Positions 51,946-62,279 of a stretch of 64,000 nt of DNA are shown in pieces (within the stretch, counting starts at the first letter, position 1; every line of letters starts with the position of its first letter). The stretch spans positions 1,798,001 through 1,862,000 of the forward strand of contig NZ_CP045292.1 in the NCBI RefSeq assembly GCF_009363055.1, in the 5' to 3' direction. The DNA is from Flavobacterium haoranii (lineage in GTDB: Bacteria; Bacteroidota; Bacteroidia; Flavobacteriales; Flavobacteriaceae). The notes beneath the pieces are model-generated. The model did not search any database. It had not been told where the DNA came from and saw only the letters and a program-made list of their open reading frames with translations. The position numbers and the translations under genes were made by a program.

Positions 51946-52719
51946 TTAATTCAATCTAAATGAAACTGGAAGTGTATATTTTACTTTTACAGCTTTTTGT
52001 CCTTGCTTCGCTGGAATTAATTTTGGTAATTTTTTTATTGCTTTAATAGCCGCTAATTGCATTTCAGGTGTAGCTCTTTTATTGTCTAAAGCTTTTACGT
52101 TAGTAATTTCACCTTTTTCGTCTATAATAAATTCTACTAAAGCAGTACCTTGTTTTCCATTTTCTAGATCATCACCTGGATATACAACATTTTTTATTAC
52201 TCTTTTAGACAATTGTGTTTCAAAACATTCTTTTTGTTCAGCACGAGAAAGTCCTTTACACTCTGGAAACATTGGCAACTGCTCTACTGAAAAAACTGTT
52301 TCAAATGGTCTACTTAAAGGAACTTCAGTAATAGTAGTATTATTAGTTTCTGTAGGAGTATCATTGTTATTAGTTGTATCTGTAAAATTATCTTGAGTTG
52401 AAGTATTATTACTATTTGTTATTACATTATTATCTTTTACTTCAAAATCGTTAACTACATCTGGCAATGTTTTTGCCGGAAGAGGATTTTTAATTATAGG
52501 TTCGCTAGCTTGTGGCAAGCGCTCAATAATTCTATACACTTTATCTTCTGGTTCATCATCGATACCAATTGTCGGAATTACTGCTGCTACTTCATGTTTA
52601 ATTGTTTTAAACTGAAATTCTAAAATAAAAAGAATTACCAACATAGAACCAATTAATCCTAATTGAAAATAGATAAAACTATTTTTACTTCTAGACTTTA
52701 AATTTGCATTTGTTTTCAT
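51946..52719 (-). CDS. Energy transducer TonB family protein
   Basis: The 257-residue protein has an N-terminal membrane anchor at about 15-35 (FIYFQLGLIGSMLVILFILE) and a low-complexity Asn/Thr-rich span (about 98-130) in place of the classical proline-rich one. The cysteine pair C154/C165 (PECKGLSRAEQKECFE) and the TonB C-terminal domain follow (LENGKQGTALVEFIIDEKGE, LPKLIPAKQGQKAVKVKYTL). It should couple the inner-membrane proton gradient to outer-membrane receptors. No ExbB/ExbD gene is adjacent. A second TonB gene lies upstream. Confidence 0.88.
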   Translation of the reverse strand: MKTNANLKSRSKNSFIYFQLGLIGSMLVILFILEFQFKTIKHEVAAVIPTIGIDDEPEDKVYRIIERLPQASEPIIKNPLPAKTLPDVVNDFEVKDNNVITNSNNTSTQDNFTDTTNNNDTPTETNNTTITEVPLSRPFETVFSVEQLPMFPECKGLSRAEQKECFETQLSKRVIKNVVYPGDDLENGKQGTALVEFIIDEKGEITNVKALDNKRATPEMQLAAIKAIKKLPKLIPAKQGQKAVKVKYTLPVSFRLN

Positions 52720-52780
52720 AATGTATAGTATTTAATTGTTAACAACTCTTTAACAGTTAACATTATACAATATGCATGCC

Positions 52781-52812
52781 AAAAAAAATCCCTCCGAATT
52801 TGGAGGGATTTT
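52781..52812 (-). terminator. Terminator of the tonB-like gene at 52824
   Basis: aatccctccgaatttggagggatt (52787-52810) with A and T runs. Confidence 0.85.
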
Positions 52813-52823
52813 ATATAATTAAA

Positions 52824-53564
52824 TTATTGTAATTTAAATGTAATTGGTAAACCATATTTAACTTTTACTGGTTTCCCTCTTTGTTTACCTGGAGTAAATT
52901 TAGGAAGCTTTTCGATAATTCTTTTTGCTTCTTTCTCAAGATCTGCTCCTCCTTTAGGACCTCTCATTTGGATATCAGTAACATTTCCTTGTTTATCAAT
53001 AACAAACTGAACTACTACACGTCCTTGAATTCCTTCCTCAGCAGCGCTTTCTGGGTAAGTAAAATATTTTTTAATGTGCTTGTTCATTTGCTCATTAAAA
53101 CATTCCATTCTTTTTGCTTTTGGTACATTTTCACAACCAGGGAACAATGGAATATCTTCAATAACTGCAAAAGGAACTTCAGCATCTAAATCTTCTAGAG
53201 CATCTCCTCCAGTACTTCCTACATCTGATGCTTTAACAACCACAACTGGTTTGTTTTCTTGCACTTCAGTAGTTTCGATTTTTTTCTCTTCAATTTTAAT
53301 TTCATCCTTAACCACTTCGATAACTTCTGGAGCTGGCGGTGGTGGCGGTGGTAATTGTTGAACAGGAGGTAATGTTATAATTGCTTCTTCGTCATCTACA
53401 ACTAAATTGTCTGTTACAAATCCTTCTTCTTTTTCTTGAATAGGATCCATTGACTTTAATTCAATACCCAAATAAGACAATAACAAGATCGCCATTAATC
53501 CTACTTGAAAATACAGCAAGCTATTTCTTTTCGGGTCAACATTAGGATTTTTCTTTAATTCCAT
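52824..53564 (-). CDS. Energy transducer TonB family protein
   Basis: The 246-residue protein has a membrane anchor at about 16-33 (LLYFQVGLMAILLLSYLGIE), a proline-rich span (LPPPPPPAPE at 71-80), an acidic Glu/Lys span and a cysteine pair C144/C155 (PGCENVPKAKRMECFN). A TonB C-terminal domain closes it (EEGIQGRVVVQFVIDKQGNV, PGKQRGKPVKVKYGLPITFK). It is the more classical of the two adjacent TonB proteins and is closest to the secreted domain protein at 6187-6657. Confidence 0.9.
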   Translation of the reverse strand: MELKKNPNVDPKRNSLLYFQVGLMAILLLSYLGIELKSMDPIQEKEEGFVTDNLVVDDEEAIITLPPVQQLPPPPPPAPEVIEVVKDEIKIEEKKIETTEVQENKPVVVVKASDVGSTGGDALEDLDAEVPFAVIEDIPLFPGCENVPKAKRMECFNEQMNKHIKKYFTYPESAAEEGIQGRVVVQFVIDKQGNVTDIQMRGPKGGADLEKEAKRIIEKLPKFTPGKQRGKPVKVKYGLPITFKLQ

Positions 53565-53616
53565 ATTCTAAATTTTGAGGTGCTAATATAGTTAATAATA
53601 GATTTGTTTAAAAATT

Positions 53617-53982
53617 TTAGGTTATTTTTTTTATAAAAAGTAAAAGTAAACCTAGTAAAGCTCCAAATGTATTTGCTAAAACATCGAAAAAATCTGCCGA
53701 TCGCGTTTCTGTAAACACACCCTGAAATATCTCAATAATTATGCCATAAAGAATTGCAAATACAAATACTTTAAAAAAAGTTTTAGAATTCTTTGTAAAA
53801 GCATTTCCCCACAAAAAAACAAAAACAAAATAAAACATTGCATGCGTTATTTTGTCTTTATTTTGGATTGAAACCGAAGGTAAATCATTTACGCTAACCA
53901 AACAAAGAACAGTAATGAATAATGTCCAAATAATAGCCAGCCAAAAAAAATTACGCTCCGATAAGTGCTTTATAATCTTCAC
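53617..53982 (-). CDS. VanZ-like membrane protein
   Basis: The 121-residue protein has four membrane helices (FFWLAIIWTLFITVLCLVSV, ITHAMFYFVFVFLWGNAF, FFKVFVFAILYGIIIEIFQG, FDVLANTFGALLGLLLLFIK) and the VanZ hallmarks DKITHAMFYFVF, YGIIIEIFQG and ADFFDVLANTFGALLG. Function is unclear outside vancomycin-type resistance. Its start codon lies 32 bp inside the end of gcvH, so translation is probably coupled. Confidence 0.85.
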   Translation of the reverse strand: MKIIKHLSERNFFWLAIIWTLFITVLCLVSVNDLPSVSIQNKDKITHAMFYFVFVFLWGNAFTKNSKTFFKVFVFAILYGIIIEIFQGVFTETRSADFFDVLANTFGALLGLLLLFIKKIT

Positions 53983-54331
53983 TCGAAAGTAAATCTTCTA
54001 CTTCTGCAGGGTTATCTATTTTGATTTTAATCATCCAACCATCTCCATAAGGATCTGAGTTCACTTTTTCAGGTTCTGTTTCTAAATTTTCGTTGAATTC
54101 GATAATTTCACCTGTTAATGGTAAGAATAAATCAGAAACTGTTTTTACTGCCTCTACAGTACCAAAAACCTCATCTTTATTTAAAGTTTGATCTAGTGTT
54201 TCTACTTCTACATATACGATATCACCCAATTCTTTTTGAGCAAATTCAGTAATTCCTACAGTTGCAACATCTCCATCAATAGAAACCCATTCGTGTTCTT
54301 TAGTGTACTTTAAGTTTGAAGGTATATTCAT
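53951..54331 (-). CDS. gcvH: Glycine cleavage system H protein
   Basis: The 126-residue protein has the lipoyl lysine K63 in VFGTVEAVKTVSDLFLPLTG and the flanking family blocks EHEWVSIDGDVATVGITEFA and VNSDPYGDGWMIKIKI. It carries the aminomethyl group between P and T proteins of glycine cleavage. It lies 64 bp downstream of sprA; its 3' end overlaps the vanZ start. Standing beside sprA is the usual Flavobacterium arrangement. Confidence 0.96.
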   Translation of the reverse strand: MNIPSNLKYTKEHEWVSIDGDVATVGITEFAQKELGDIVYVEVETLDQTLNKDEVFGTVEAVKTVSDLFLPLTGEIIEFNENLETEPEKVNSDPYGDGWMIKIKIDNPAEVEDLLSSEDYKALIGA

Positions 54332-54395
54332 TTTGTATTGTTTATTATTTCCGACAAATGTAATTTAAAAAAAATAATTTTTAAAGCGTCTTTTG

Positions 54396-57300
54396 TTAAT
54401 TTCCGAAATTATATCGCAATGTGAATCCGCCTCGAATATTTGTTATTGGGAACGAAGTTGAAATTACTGCTTTTGAGAACTGATGATCGTAAAATAATAT
54501 AGCCGTTAAGTTTTTACTAAACGAGTAATCTGCTGTGAACTTGATTGACCATAAATTTTGCCCACCTGCTAATTCACTATTATCATAATCTAAATAACGA
54601 ACTATAGTTGTATTTTTTCTTAGAGTAAAATCGGCTTTTAAGTTGATATCGCTTTTAATTACGCCCATTGGGTTATCAGCTAAAGTTGAGTTTATCGTTA
54701 CATCTTTAATTCTATAGCCCAATCCTAATGTATATTCGTTTCCACTAACTTCAGTTAATAAGTTATTATCGAAACTCATATTTAAAGTTCTATCTTTTTT
54801 CATTTCAGCCAAAACACGAATCGAGTTCTTCATTTCAAAATCAACACGCATCAACGGATTAAACTGCTCGGTTAAATTCACATTTGAAACTAATGTTTTA
54901 GAATAGAAATTACCATTAGCATCTAGCGGTGTATTGTTTAAGTTTGAAGTAAATGCATTAACATTATAACTCGCTCTATAACCATGTTGTAATGAGAACC
55001 TTTTAAAAGTATCTTTAAAGAACTTATAACGCATTAAACCTGTATATTTAATATTCCAGTTTGGTAACGGAACATTTTTAAAGATCCCTGTTGATGTTTT
55101 AGCGGCATCGGTTCCAGTGTAAGCTGCTAAAAATGCTGGCAACAATACTTGTTGACTATTTCTACCGAAACCAACTGGATAACCATTTACATCGACAGGG
55201 TAATTATTATTTCCGTAATATTTTTCAGCCAATCTATTTGCAACTATCAATCGATTATCTCTAAAATCTTGGAAAGCTTCAGAGAAATTAGCATCACTTT
55301 GTTTGAATGAAGTTTTAATTAAAATGGTTGAAATATTAAAATTACCAGTATTATATGGCGAACGAGAATTATATTGCCCATTTACCACATCAAACTGTTC
55401 TGAGTAATTTTCCATATACATTCTTTCACCTGTTAAATCAATCTTTAAATCAGGAAACACTTCTAACTGCGCCGTAAAATTCAATTGTTTATTTTTTACC
55501 TGAGTAAAGTTTTGATTGAATTCTGGATATTCTGTTAACCAACCTCTTTTTGCCGCTTCATAACGAACATCAGATTGACTACCCATTACGAAACCTAGAG
55601 TTGGCCTAGAGGTTCCAAAGAAACCTAAACCTGGTAAATAACCTGGCAATACAGTACCGTTTGTTTCTTTGTAAGTACCTTGTATATTTTTAACACTCAT
55701 TAAAACTCCTTTTAGACCTTTAACAAATACATTATCTTCTTTTTGAGTGTTATTTTTATTTGTGGCAGTTACTTTTTGTCCTGGTTTTGGAGTTGCATTT
55801 TTATTATTTGTAGGTGCGTTATTTTTCTTTTTATCTTTTAATAAACCAATATATCTATAAAATATATCCATATTTAAGTTCCCGTTCAAAGTATGAGAGC
55901 TTGCATTTTGAATGGTATTTCCAAGATTCCAAGTAGTACCGCTTTCGTCAACAAAATTTGCAAAAGCATCTGTTGCTCTTTGCCAATTATAATCTCCTGT
56001 ATAAGTATAATTTGATTTTAAAAATGATAAAAATGGTAATTTATTTAATGGCAATTCATAATTAACCACAATTTGTTGATTGTGCTGATTAGACTGACCA
56101 ATATCCCAATAACCATCCCAAATATCTAAATTGTCATCTACAATACCATTAGCGTCAAAATAATTACGCACAATATTATTTGTAGCAGCAGTATAATTTA
56201 CTTTAAGTGATTTTGTAATGTTATAATTAAATCCATAGTTATAATTAAAGAAATAATTTCTTCTATATAATGGATCTAAACCTAAGCCTTGTACATCTAC
56301 TAGGCGAAATTCTTGTCTGTTATACTGTCTAATAATATTAGAACTAAACGAAATATTATTAGGTAAAAAGTTGAAATTAAAATCCTTCAAAATTTGATAA
56401 TAACGACTTTTTGATAATTTTTTTGATTTTTTCAGCGGTTCTATACTTAGTGGTTTAAAACTATAAGCATAATCAACCGCGGTTCTATTTTGTTGATCTA
56501 GCAAACTTTCAATTTCATAATCATGATGTTGCATTTCATTGAATGAATATGATAATGTTAAATTCTCTACATCATAAAAATGTTGTTTTTGCTCTGGTGC
56601 TCTTTCTTTTTTAACACCAATAAAATTAATACTTGTTCTTTTTGTGTAGTCAATCGCTCTATTTTCGATATTAGCTTTAGTAGCAGCATCTGTTGTATTA
56701 TCTAATAACTGTTGCAACTCAATATCTTGATAAAACGGATCATATTTAGGAGTTATAGTTTCTTCTCCAACCGCATAGTTGAATGGTAAATTAATTCCCC
56801 ATTTTTTTGGCAATAATTGTCCTAAATTAAAATTGGTCACCAAATCATATTGAAACATATCTTCTCTACTTCTCTCATTTGGACCTTGTTCTAGGCCTCC
56901 AAAACCAATAGTACTTATCCTTGTTGTTGCAGAAATATTAGCAAAATCGGCAATATTTGTATCTAAACTAGCAACCGCAGCATAACCGCCTTTATTGTCC
57001 ATATCAGACAAACGAAGTTCATTAAACCAAACTTCACCACGAATTACTTTTCCTGTAGTATTGTTTTTTAATCCGAGCATAATAGTTCTTACTAAACCAA
57101 AATTAGGATTACCTTTAATACCTATATTCATTCTGCTATTAGAAGAACCTAAATCCTGCTCATTTAAAAATCGAATTCCATTTACATCTAGAGCAACAGA
57201 ATTAGGATCACCAATAATTTTTGATTTTAATTCAGTTAATAATTTTAGTGGTAATTCAATTTCATTCTCAACCGGCCAAACTTCCTCAGGAGTTCTAGAT

Positions 57301-60300
57301 GAAGGACTAGAAACTTTTAAAGGCATCTCTACCTGATAAAAGTTTTCTGTAAAATCGTTACCAAAACGAATGAACGCTACCATTTCGTCATCAAGCAAAG
57401 GTTGATTTTCAGGTGTTGGAAGCGCCTCCGCATGCAAAAACATTCTCAGTTTTTTAAACTGACGCATATCTACGTTTACATTCTTAAAAACTCCTCTTGC
57501 ATCATTGATTTCTAAACCGTTATTATAATTCCCATTAGTTAAATCACCATCATAAACTCTTAAAGACAAAGATTGTTCATTTTGATTGATTACAGTATTG
57601 TTATTATATAATTGTTCTCTTGTAACCCCCGGAGGTGTAACATACGGAATTGGAGTTCTATCTGAATTTTCTTGAACATTTAACGAAACAACATCAAAAC
57701 CAGTTCCATCATTTGTTGGATCAGCATCATTTGCATCTAAAGTATTTACATAACGTCTCCATTCACCACGAACTAAATCTAAAGAACCAAAACGCAATGT
57801 AATTTCGTCTTTAAAGCCAGCCATATACATTCTTATAAATCGTATAGAACGTAAATCTTCTATTGGCCCAATTTTTCTGTCTGGATCAGTTGTCCCAATT
57901 ACTTCTTGTATAGGAATTTTATATAAAACCCATTGAGCTGATCCTGTTGTACCATTTGGCAAACTTGCAGGTCGCTCTCTGGTATCCACAACATAGTTTT
58001 GACCAACTTGTGGATTTGGCACCAAAGGAACTTCATAGATATAATATGAATTGATAGTATTCATAGTGTTATCTCTATTAATGTCTTCAACATCAGGATA
58101 AGTGGTATTTCCTCTATTTGTATCGGTTACATTTACTGGAGAGTTTCCTTCATAGCCATTATAATTTTTATAGCGTTCAATAACACCACCTGTAGCACTT
58201 AAATAAAACTGATAATTATCGGCTGCTGGATCTGAATAAGTAGCATAATCTGTATATTTTAAAGCTTCTTCAGCATCTAATAATCCATCAAAACCAGCAT
58301 CTTGTACATTTCTATTATTCTCATTTGTATCGAATGCATAGATTAATGATTGAGAAGAAGGAATTTGCCCCCATTCAGTTTGAATAGTTGGAGTTGAAGA
58401 ACCTGCTTCTGGCAAACCATTTTCATATAATTTTCTTCCGTCTTTTAATATATCTTCAGAGATTTCTCCTAAGTTAAACACTAACTTCCCTGTATTTGTT
58501 GGATCAACATAATCATCAGGATTGCCATTATTGTAATAAGGATTCATCATCCAGAATTGTATATACTCTACGTTTGCTTGTTCAAAATTTGTAGAAGTAA
58601 TAGAACGCATTATTCCTCCCCAGTTATCAACAGCCTGAGTATCATTAAAAACTCCACCATTTGAAGCAATAACATTGTTAAAATTGTAAGGTCCTCTTTC
58701 TTTTGGGTAATACGTTAAATCTAATGTATTTACTACAGTTGCTTGTCCTTGAGCAATATCAGTGTCGGGATAAAGTTCACTGTAATAAATTCTTCTAACT
58801 CTATTTAAAGATAAATCGTCATTTGAAATACCTCCAGGTGTTTGGGAATAAAAAACTGGGTCTATGGTATACCAAGACAATTTTGCTCTTTTATAACCAA
58901 TACTTAAGTCATCGGAAGCAGGTTCGTCATTTGTAGGAGTATTATCATAATTATCTTCCAAAGGCACACTTGACAATGTCCACGCGGTAGGTGTTCTTAA
59001 ATCTATTGTTGATTGCGACCCTTCAAAATCATCTACATAAGTAGTTGCTTCACCATTAAATTGATCTGCTTTTGAGGCATTAGGTAGTAAGTAAGCAATT
59101 TCACCTCTAAATGAAAGATTAGACGGAACATCAGTATCTATATTTGGCAATTTATTAACCATTCTTGTTAAGAATGGAATTTCAGTAGAAAAATTAGTAT
59201 TTACACCAAAAATAGTATTGTTTACGGATTCTTGCCCGTAGTTGGATTTATTTGTAAAAGGTCGTTCAGTTAATCTTAATAAAGTAGCACCAACCAAGAA
59301 ATTTTTGTTAAACTTATGCTCTACATTTACTCCCCAAAAACGTCTTGTTTGTTGCCCAAAAACAGAATTATTTTCGAGAGAAATTTCAATTGGTGTATTT
59401 GAAGCTTGTAAAGATGGATCAAGAAATTGTACCGTTCCCATTTGGTAATTTACTGTATAATCTACACCTTCAATTAAAACTCTACCACCTGCAGTTACTA
59501 CAACTGAGCCTTGAGGTACATTAAAAGCCCCTATTGAAATTCCATTACCTCCTGTTGATTTAAAACGACCTCTTAACTTAAATTTATTTTTCTCACTTTC
59601 TTGTAAAGAAGCCGCTTGCGTTTTTGTATATAATGTTCTGAAAACATATTTTGCTTGATTTTCATTATAAGCACCAATATTAGATGGGTTGTTATAATCC
59701 TCTGTTGGAGCTCCAGTACTTAATTTATCAAATAATAATTTACCAAATGGTTCTTTTGTAGTAAAAATAATCCTACCATATTGAGGATCAATAGTAATAC
59801 CTGGAACATAATCAAAAAAACCATCTCCATACCTATTATTCTCTGGGTCATTTGTATTATTTAATTGATCTACATTAAACACTTTTAGCAAAGGAACGTT
59901 ATCTACATCTGCTGGCAAATTTGGTGCTGAAGCAGATGCTTTAGTAATATAGTTTAATGGTGAAGGGTCAACATATAAAATGTTTAATCTAAAATCGTCT
60001 TGTTGTAATTGATAGGCTCCCGGAACTTGATAAATGTTTTTCATCATTAAGTTCCAAACTGGCATTGTGTAATCTATTCCTCCAACAGTATTCTTAACGA
60101 TTGTTAAGTTACTTTTTAGCATTTTTAAAATTAAAGCTTGTGTTGTTGGTACTGCTACACCTGTAGTACTATTTACGTTAGTTGCATCAATACCATCTGT
60201 ACCAAATTCTCCAACCTGATACACTTCATCTCCAATTGTATATTGAAATGCAACCGCTAAAACTTCATCATTTTGAAGCTTTTGATTTAATGAAATATAA

Positions 60301-61658
60301 CCTAACTGTGGGTGGTATGAATATTCTGATGCAGATAATTTTCTTGCATTTTCTAATTTAGCATAATCGGTTCCTTCTTCCATTCCTGAAATATTGAAAC
60401 CATTATTTGCTGTTGCGACCTCTCGAATATTATTATTTAAAAAATTACTCCCAATATTATTTGGATTAAACTGATTATTCTTATTATCTGTGGGAGTGCC
60501 TATTTGTGTTGAACCAAAAAATCCCGGCTGAGCACCCAAATCCATAGCTACAATTTCTTGTGAGTCTAAATTATTGAGTGGTCCTTCACCTAAATCCTGA
60601 AGCGCAACAATGTTCCTAATATTATTTTCGGTTGTATTTATTCGATTTTGCTTATTCGTTACCCAAACTTCTAAACGCGTAATTTGAACACGACTATTCA
60701 CATAAGGATAATTTTCTAATGCTTTATCATATTTATCTCTAAAATATTGTGATAAGAAAAAGTGACGATCAGCATCATAATCTAAAGCGAATAATTCGAA
60801 GTCTTGTAAAGTTCCACCACCTTGAGAAGTTACGGTTTTCGTTTGAGATTTTTGCTCAGAGAAAACTCCTGTAACAGTAGTTTTACCAAATTGTAATTGC
60901 GCTTTTACACCAAATAAACTTTGTGCTCCACGAATTAATGAATTGGATAAAGGAAAACTTACGTTACCTACTTCCAATTTTTGTAAAATATCGTCTTCAT
61001 TAGAAAAATATTCTAACTTAATCATATTTTGGAAGGCAAAAGTAGACTGCGTATCGTAATTGATGTTTACACCAAGTCGAGTCCCTACTTTTCCTTGCAA
61101 GCCCATACTTATTCGCTGGTCAAAATCGAAAGTTGTCGTTTTTCTATTTCGAGGTGAAAATGAAGGATTATCTTGCTTGGTAAATCTTACTCCTAAATCA
61201 ATTTCAACCGAACCTGTAGGCTTAACATCAATTGTATTGCCACCAAAAATTGTTTCAAAAAACTTAGAATTTACATAATACCTTGGTAACAAATCTTTTT
61301 TAGCTTCTTCGGAACCATCTTTTTTCCCATCTATTGCTGCCGATTTCTCTTGATAATATTTACGCATTTCTTCACGCAACACTAACTCTTGATATTGCGC
61401 TGGAGTTAAAACAATGGGATAATTAATATTAAAATCATCAACCGTATTACTGTAAATATACATATCGGTTACAGGATCATAAGTATAAGCCTCAACTATA
61501 CTCGAAGGGTTTGGAACGTCCAATTTTCCAAGATCGACTCCAGTTTTAATACTATCTTGTTCTTCTTCCACTTGAGCGAAAGTCAAAACAGGAAAGAGTA
61601 AAAGTAATTTTAATATATTTTTAAATTTCACAAAGAATTTATTGTTAATTTGTTCCAA
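54396..61658 (-). CDS. sprA: Type IX secretion translocon protein SprA (Sov)
   Basis: The 2420-residue protein has a signal peptide (KNILKLLLLFPVLTFAQ) and is the giant outer-membrane beta-barrel translocon of T9SS. Family-like parts are the early SVEIDLGVRFTKQDNPSFSP, QLQFGKTTVTGVFSEQKSQT, the central VDDFEGSQSTIDLRTPTAW (TonB-plug-like loop) and the final GGFTLRYNFGN barrel strand. The length matches SprA of Flavobacterium johnsoniae (about 2400). It exports proteins bearing C-terminal sorting signals and is needed for gliding adhesins. It lies 1 bp after ruvA, as in relatives. Confidence 0.95.
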   Translation of the reverse strand: MEQINNKFFVKFKNILKLLLLFPVLTFAQVEEEQDSIKTGVDLGKLDVPNPSSIVEAYTYDPVTDMYIYSNTVDDFNINYPIVLTPAQYQELVLREEMRKYYQEKSAAIDGKKDGSEEAKKDLLPRYYVNSKFFETIFGGNTIDVKPTGSVEIDLGVRFTKQDNPSFSPRNRKTTTFDFDQRISMGLQGKVGTRLGVNINYDTQSTFAFQNMIKLEYFSNEDDILQKLEVGNVSFPLSNSLIRGAQSLFGVKAQLQFGKTTVTGVFSEQKSQTKTVTSQGGGTLQDFELFALDYDADRHFFLSQYFRDKYDKALENYPYVNSRVQITRLEVWVTNKQNRINTTENNIRNIVALQDLGEGPLNNLDSQEIVAMDLGAQPGFFGSTQIGTPTDNKNNQFNPNNIGSNFLNNNIREVATANNGFNISGMEEGTDYAKLENARKLSASEYSYHPQLGYISLNQKLQNDEVLAVAFQYTIGDEVYQVGEFGTDGIDATNVNSTTGVAVPTTQALILKMLKSNLTIVKNTVGGIDYTMPVWNLMMKNIYQVPGAYQLQQDDFRLNILYVDPSPLNYITKASASAPNLPADVDNVPLLKVFNVDQLNNTNDPENNRYGDGFFDYVPGITIDPQYGRIIFTTKEPFGKLLFDKLSTGAPTEDYNNPSNIGAYNENQAKYVFRTLYTKTQAASLQESEKNKFKLRGRFKSTGGNGISIGAFNVPQGSVVVTAGGRVLIEGVDYTVNYQMGTVQFLDPSLQASNTPIEISLENNSVFGQQTRRFWGVNVEHKFNKNFLVGATLLRLTERPFTNKSNYGQESVNNTIFGVNTNFSTEIPFLTRMVNKLPNIDTDVPSNLSFRGEIAYLLPNASKADQFNGEATTYVDDFEGSQSTIDLRTPTAWTLSSVPLEDNYDNTPTNDEPASDDLSIGYKRAKLSWYTIDPVFYSQTPGGISNDDLSLNRVRRIYYSELYPDTDIAQGQATVVNTLDLTYYPKERGPYNFNNVIASNGGVFNDTQAVDNWGGIMRSITSTNFEQANVEYIQFWMMNPYYNNGNPDDYVDPTNTGKLVFNLGEISEDILKDGRKLYENGLPEAGSSTPTIQTEWGQIPSSQSLIYAFDTNENNRNVQDAGFDGLLDAEEALKYTDYATYSDPAADNYQFYLSATGGVIERYKNYNGYEGNSPVNVTDTNRGNTTYPDVEDINRDNTMNTINSYYIYEVPLVPNPQVGQNYVVDTRERPASLPNGTTGSAQWVLYKIPIQEVIGTTDPDRKIGPIEDLRSIRFIRMYMAGFKDEITLRFGSLDLVRGEWRRYVNTLDANDADPTNDGTGFDVVSLNVQENSDRTPIPYVTPPGVTREQLYNNNTVINQNEQSLSLRVYDGDLTNGNYNNGLEINDARGVFKNVNVDMRQFKKLRMFLHAEALPTPENQPLLDDEMVAFIRFGNDFTENFYQVEMPLKVSSPSSRTPEEVWPVENEIELPLKLLTELKSKIIGDPNSVALDVNGIRFLNEQDLGSSNSRMNIGIKGNPNFGLVRTIMLGLKNNTTGKVIRGEVWFNELRLSDMDNKGGYAAVASLDTNIADFANISATTRISTIGFGGLEQGPNERSREDMFQYDLVTNFNLGQLLPKKWGINLPFNYAVGEETITPKYDPFYQDIELQQLLDNTTDAATKANIENRAIDYTKRTSINFIGVKKERAPEQKQHFYDVENLTLSYSFNEMQHHDYEIESLLDQQNRTAVDYAYSFKPLSIEPLKKSKKLSKSRYYQILKDFNFNFLPNNISFSSNIIRQYNRQEFRLVDVQGLGLDPLYRRNYFFNYNYGFNYNITKSLKVNYTAATNNIVRNYFDANGIVDDNLDIWDGYWDIGQSNQHNQQIVVNYELPLNKLPFLSFLKSNYTYTGDYNWQRATDAFANFVDESGTTWNLGNTIQNASSHTLNGNLNMDIFYRYIGLLKDKKKNNAPTNNKNATPKPGQKVTATNKNNTQKEDNVFVKGLKGVLMSVKNIQGTYKETNGTVLPGYLPGLGFFGTSRPTLGFVMGSQSDVRYEAAKRGWLTEYPEFNQNFTQVKNKQLNFTAQLEVFPDLKIDLTGERMYMENYSEQFDVVNGQYNSRSPYNTGNFNISTILIKTSFKQSDANFSEAFQDFRDNRLIVANRLAEKYYGNNNYPVDVNGYPVGFGRNSQQVLLPAFLAAYTGTDAAKTSTGIFKNVPLPNWNIKYTGLMRYKFFKDTFKRFSLQHGYRASYNVNAFTSNLNNTPLDANGNFYSKTLVSNVNLTEQFNPLMRVDFEMKNSIRVLAEMKKDRTLNMSFDNNLLTEVSGNEYTLGLGYRIKDVTINSTLADNPMGVIKSDINLKADFTLRKNTTIVRYLDYDNSELAGGQNLWSIKFTADYSFSKNLTAILFYDHQFSKAVISTSFPITNIRGGFTLRYNFGN

Positions 61659-61659
61659 A

Positions 61660-62241
61660 TTATAAACTTTTTAATGCTTGCTTAATTAATTGTTCTACAG
61701 AGGCATTTGGGACATCTCTTATGATTTTTTCGATAACTTTTTCAGCAGATTTTCGGGCAAAACCTAAAACCTCTAATGCAGATAACGCTTCATCTTTGTT
61801 TGTATTGTTTGAAACCATAGAAACGTCATCTAAATCATAAATTTTTAACACTTTATCCTTCAAATCAAGTATTACTCTTTGCGCTGTTTTGGCTCCAATT
61901 CCTTTTACTCCTTGAATTGTTGCTACATCATTTGAAGCTATTGCTTGAATAATATGAGACGGTGCCAATGAAGAAAGCATAGTCCTAGCTGTACTTGCTC
62001 CTACACCCGAAACTGAAAGCAATAATTTAAATAGTTCTCTTTCTTGTTTTTCAACAAAACCATATAAACTATGTGCATCTTCTTTTATTTGAAGGTAAGT
62101 ATATAATTTAATACTCTCACTATCTGGTAATAATGAAAATGTATGTAACGAAATATTAATATGATAGCCAACACCTCCACAATCTATAACTACATCTGTT
62201 GGTGTTTTTTCTACTAATCTTCCTTGAATATGTGCAATCAT
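61660..62241 (-). CDS. ruvA: Holliday junction ATP-dependent DNA helicase RuvA
   Basis: The 193-residue protein has the OB-fold N-terminus (MIAHIQGRLVEKTPTDVVID), helix-hairpin-helix motifs (LLSVSGVGASTARTML and IQGVKGIGAKTAQRVILDL) and the C-terminal RuvB-contact domain (LSALEVLGFARKSAEKVI). It binds Holliday junctions and loads RuvB. It shares a transcript with sprA and lies 38 bp after maeB. Confidence 0.95.
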   Translation of the reverse strand: MIAHIQGRLVEKTPTDVVIDCGGVGYHINISLHTFSLLPDSESIKLYTYLQIKEDAHSLYGFVEKQERELFKLLLSVSGVGASTARTMLSSLAPSHIIQAIASNDVATIQGVKGIGAKTAQRVILDLKDKVLKIYDLDDVSMVSNNTNKDEALSALEVLGFARKSAEKVIEKIIRDVPNASVEQLIKQALKSL

Positions 62242-62279
62242 ATTTTCTTAATATTGCGTTAAAAATAGCAAAAATTATT

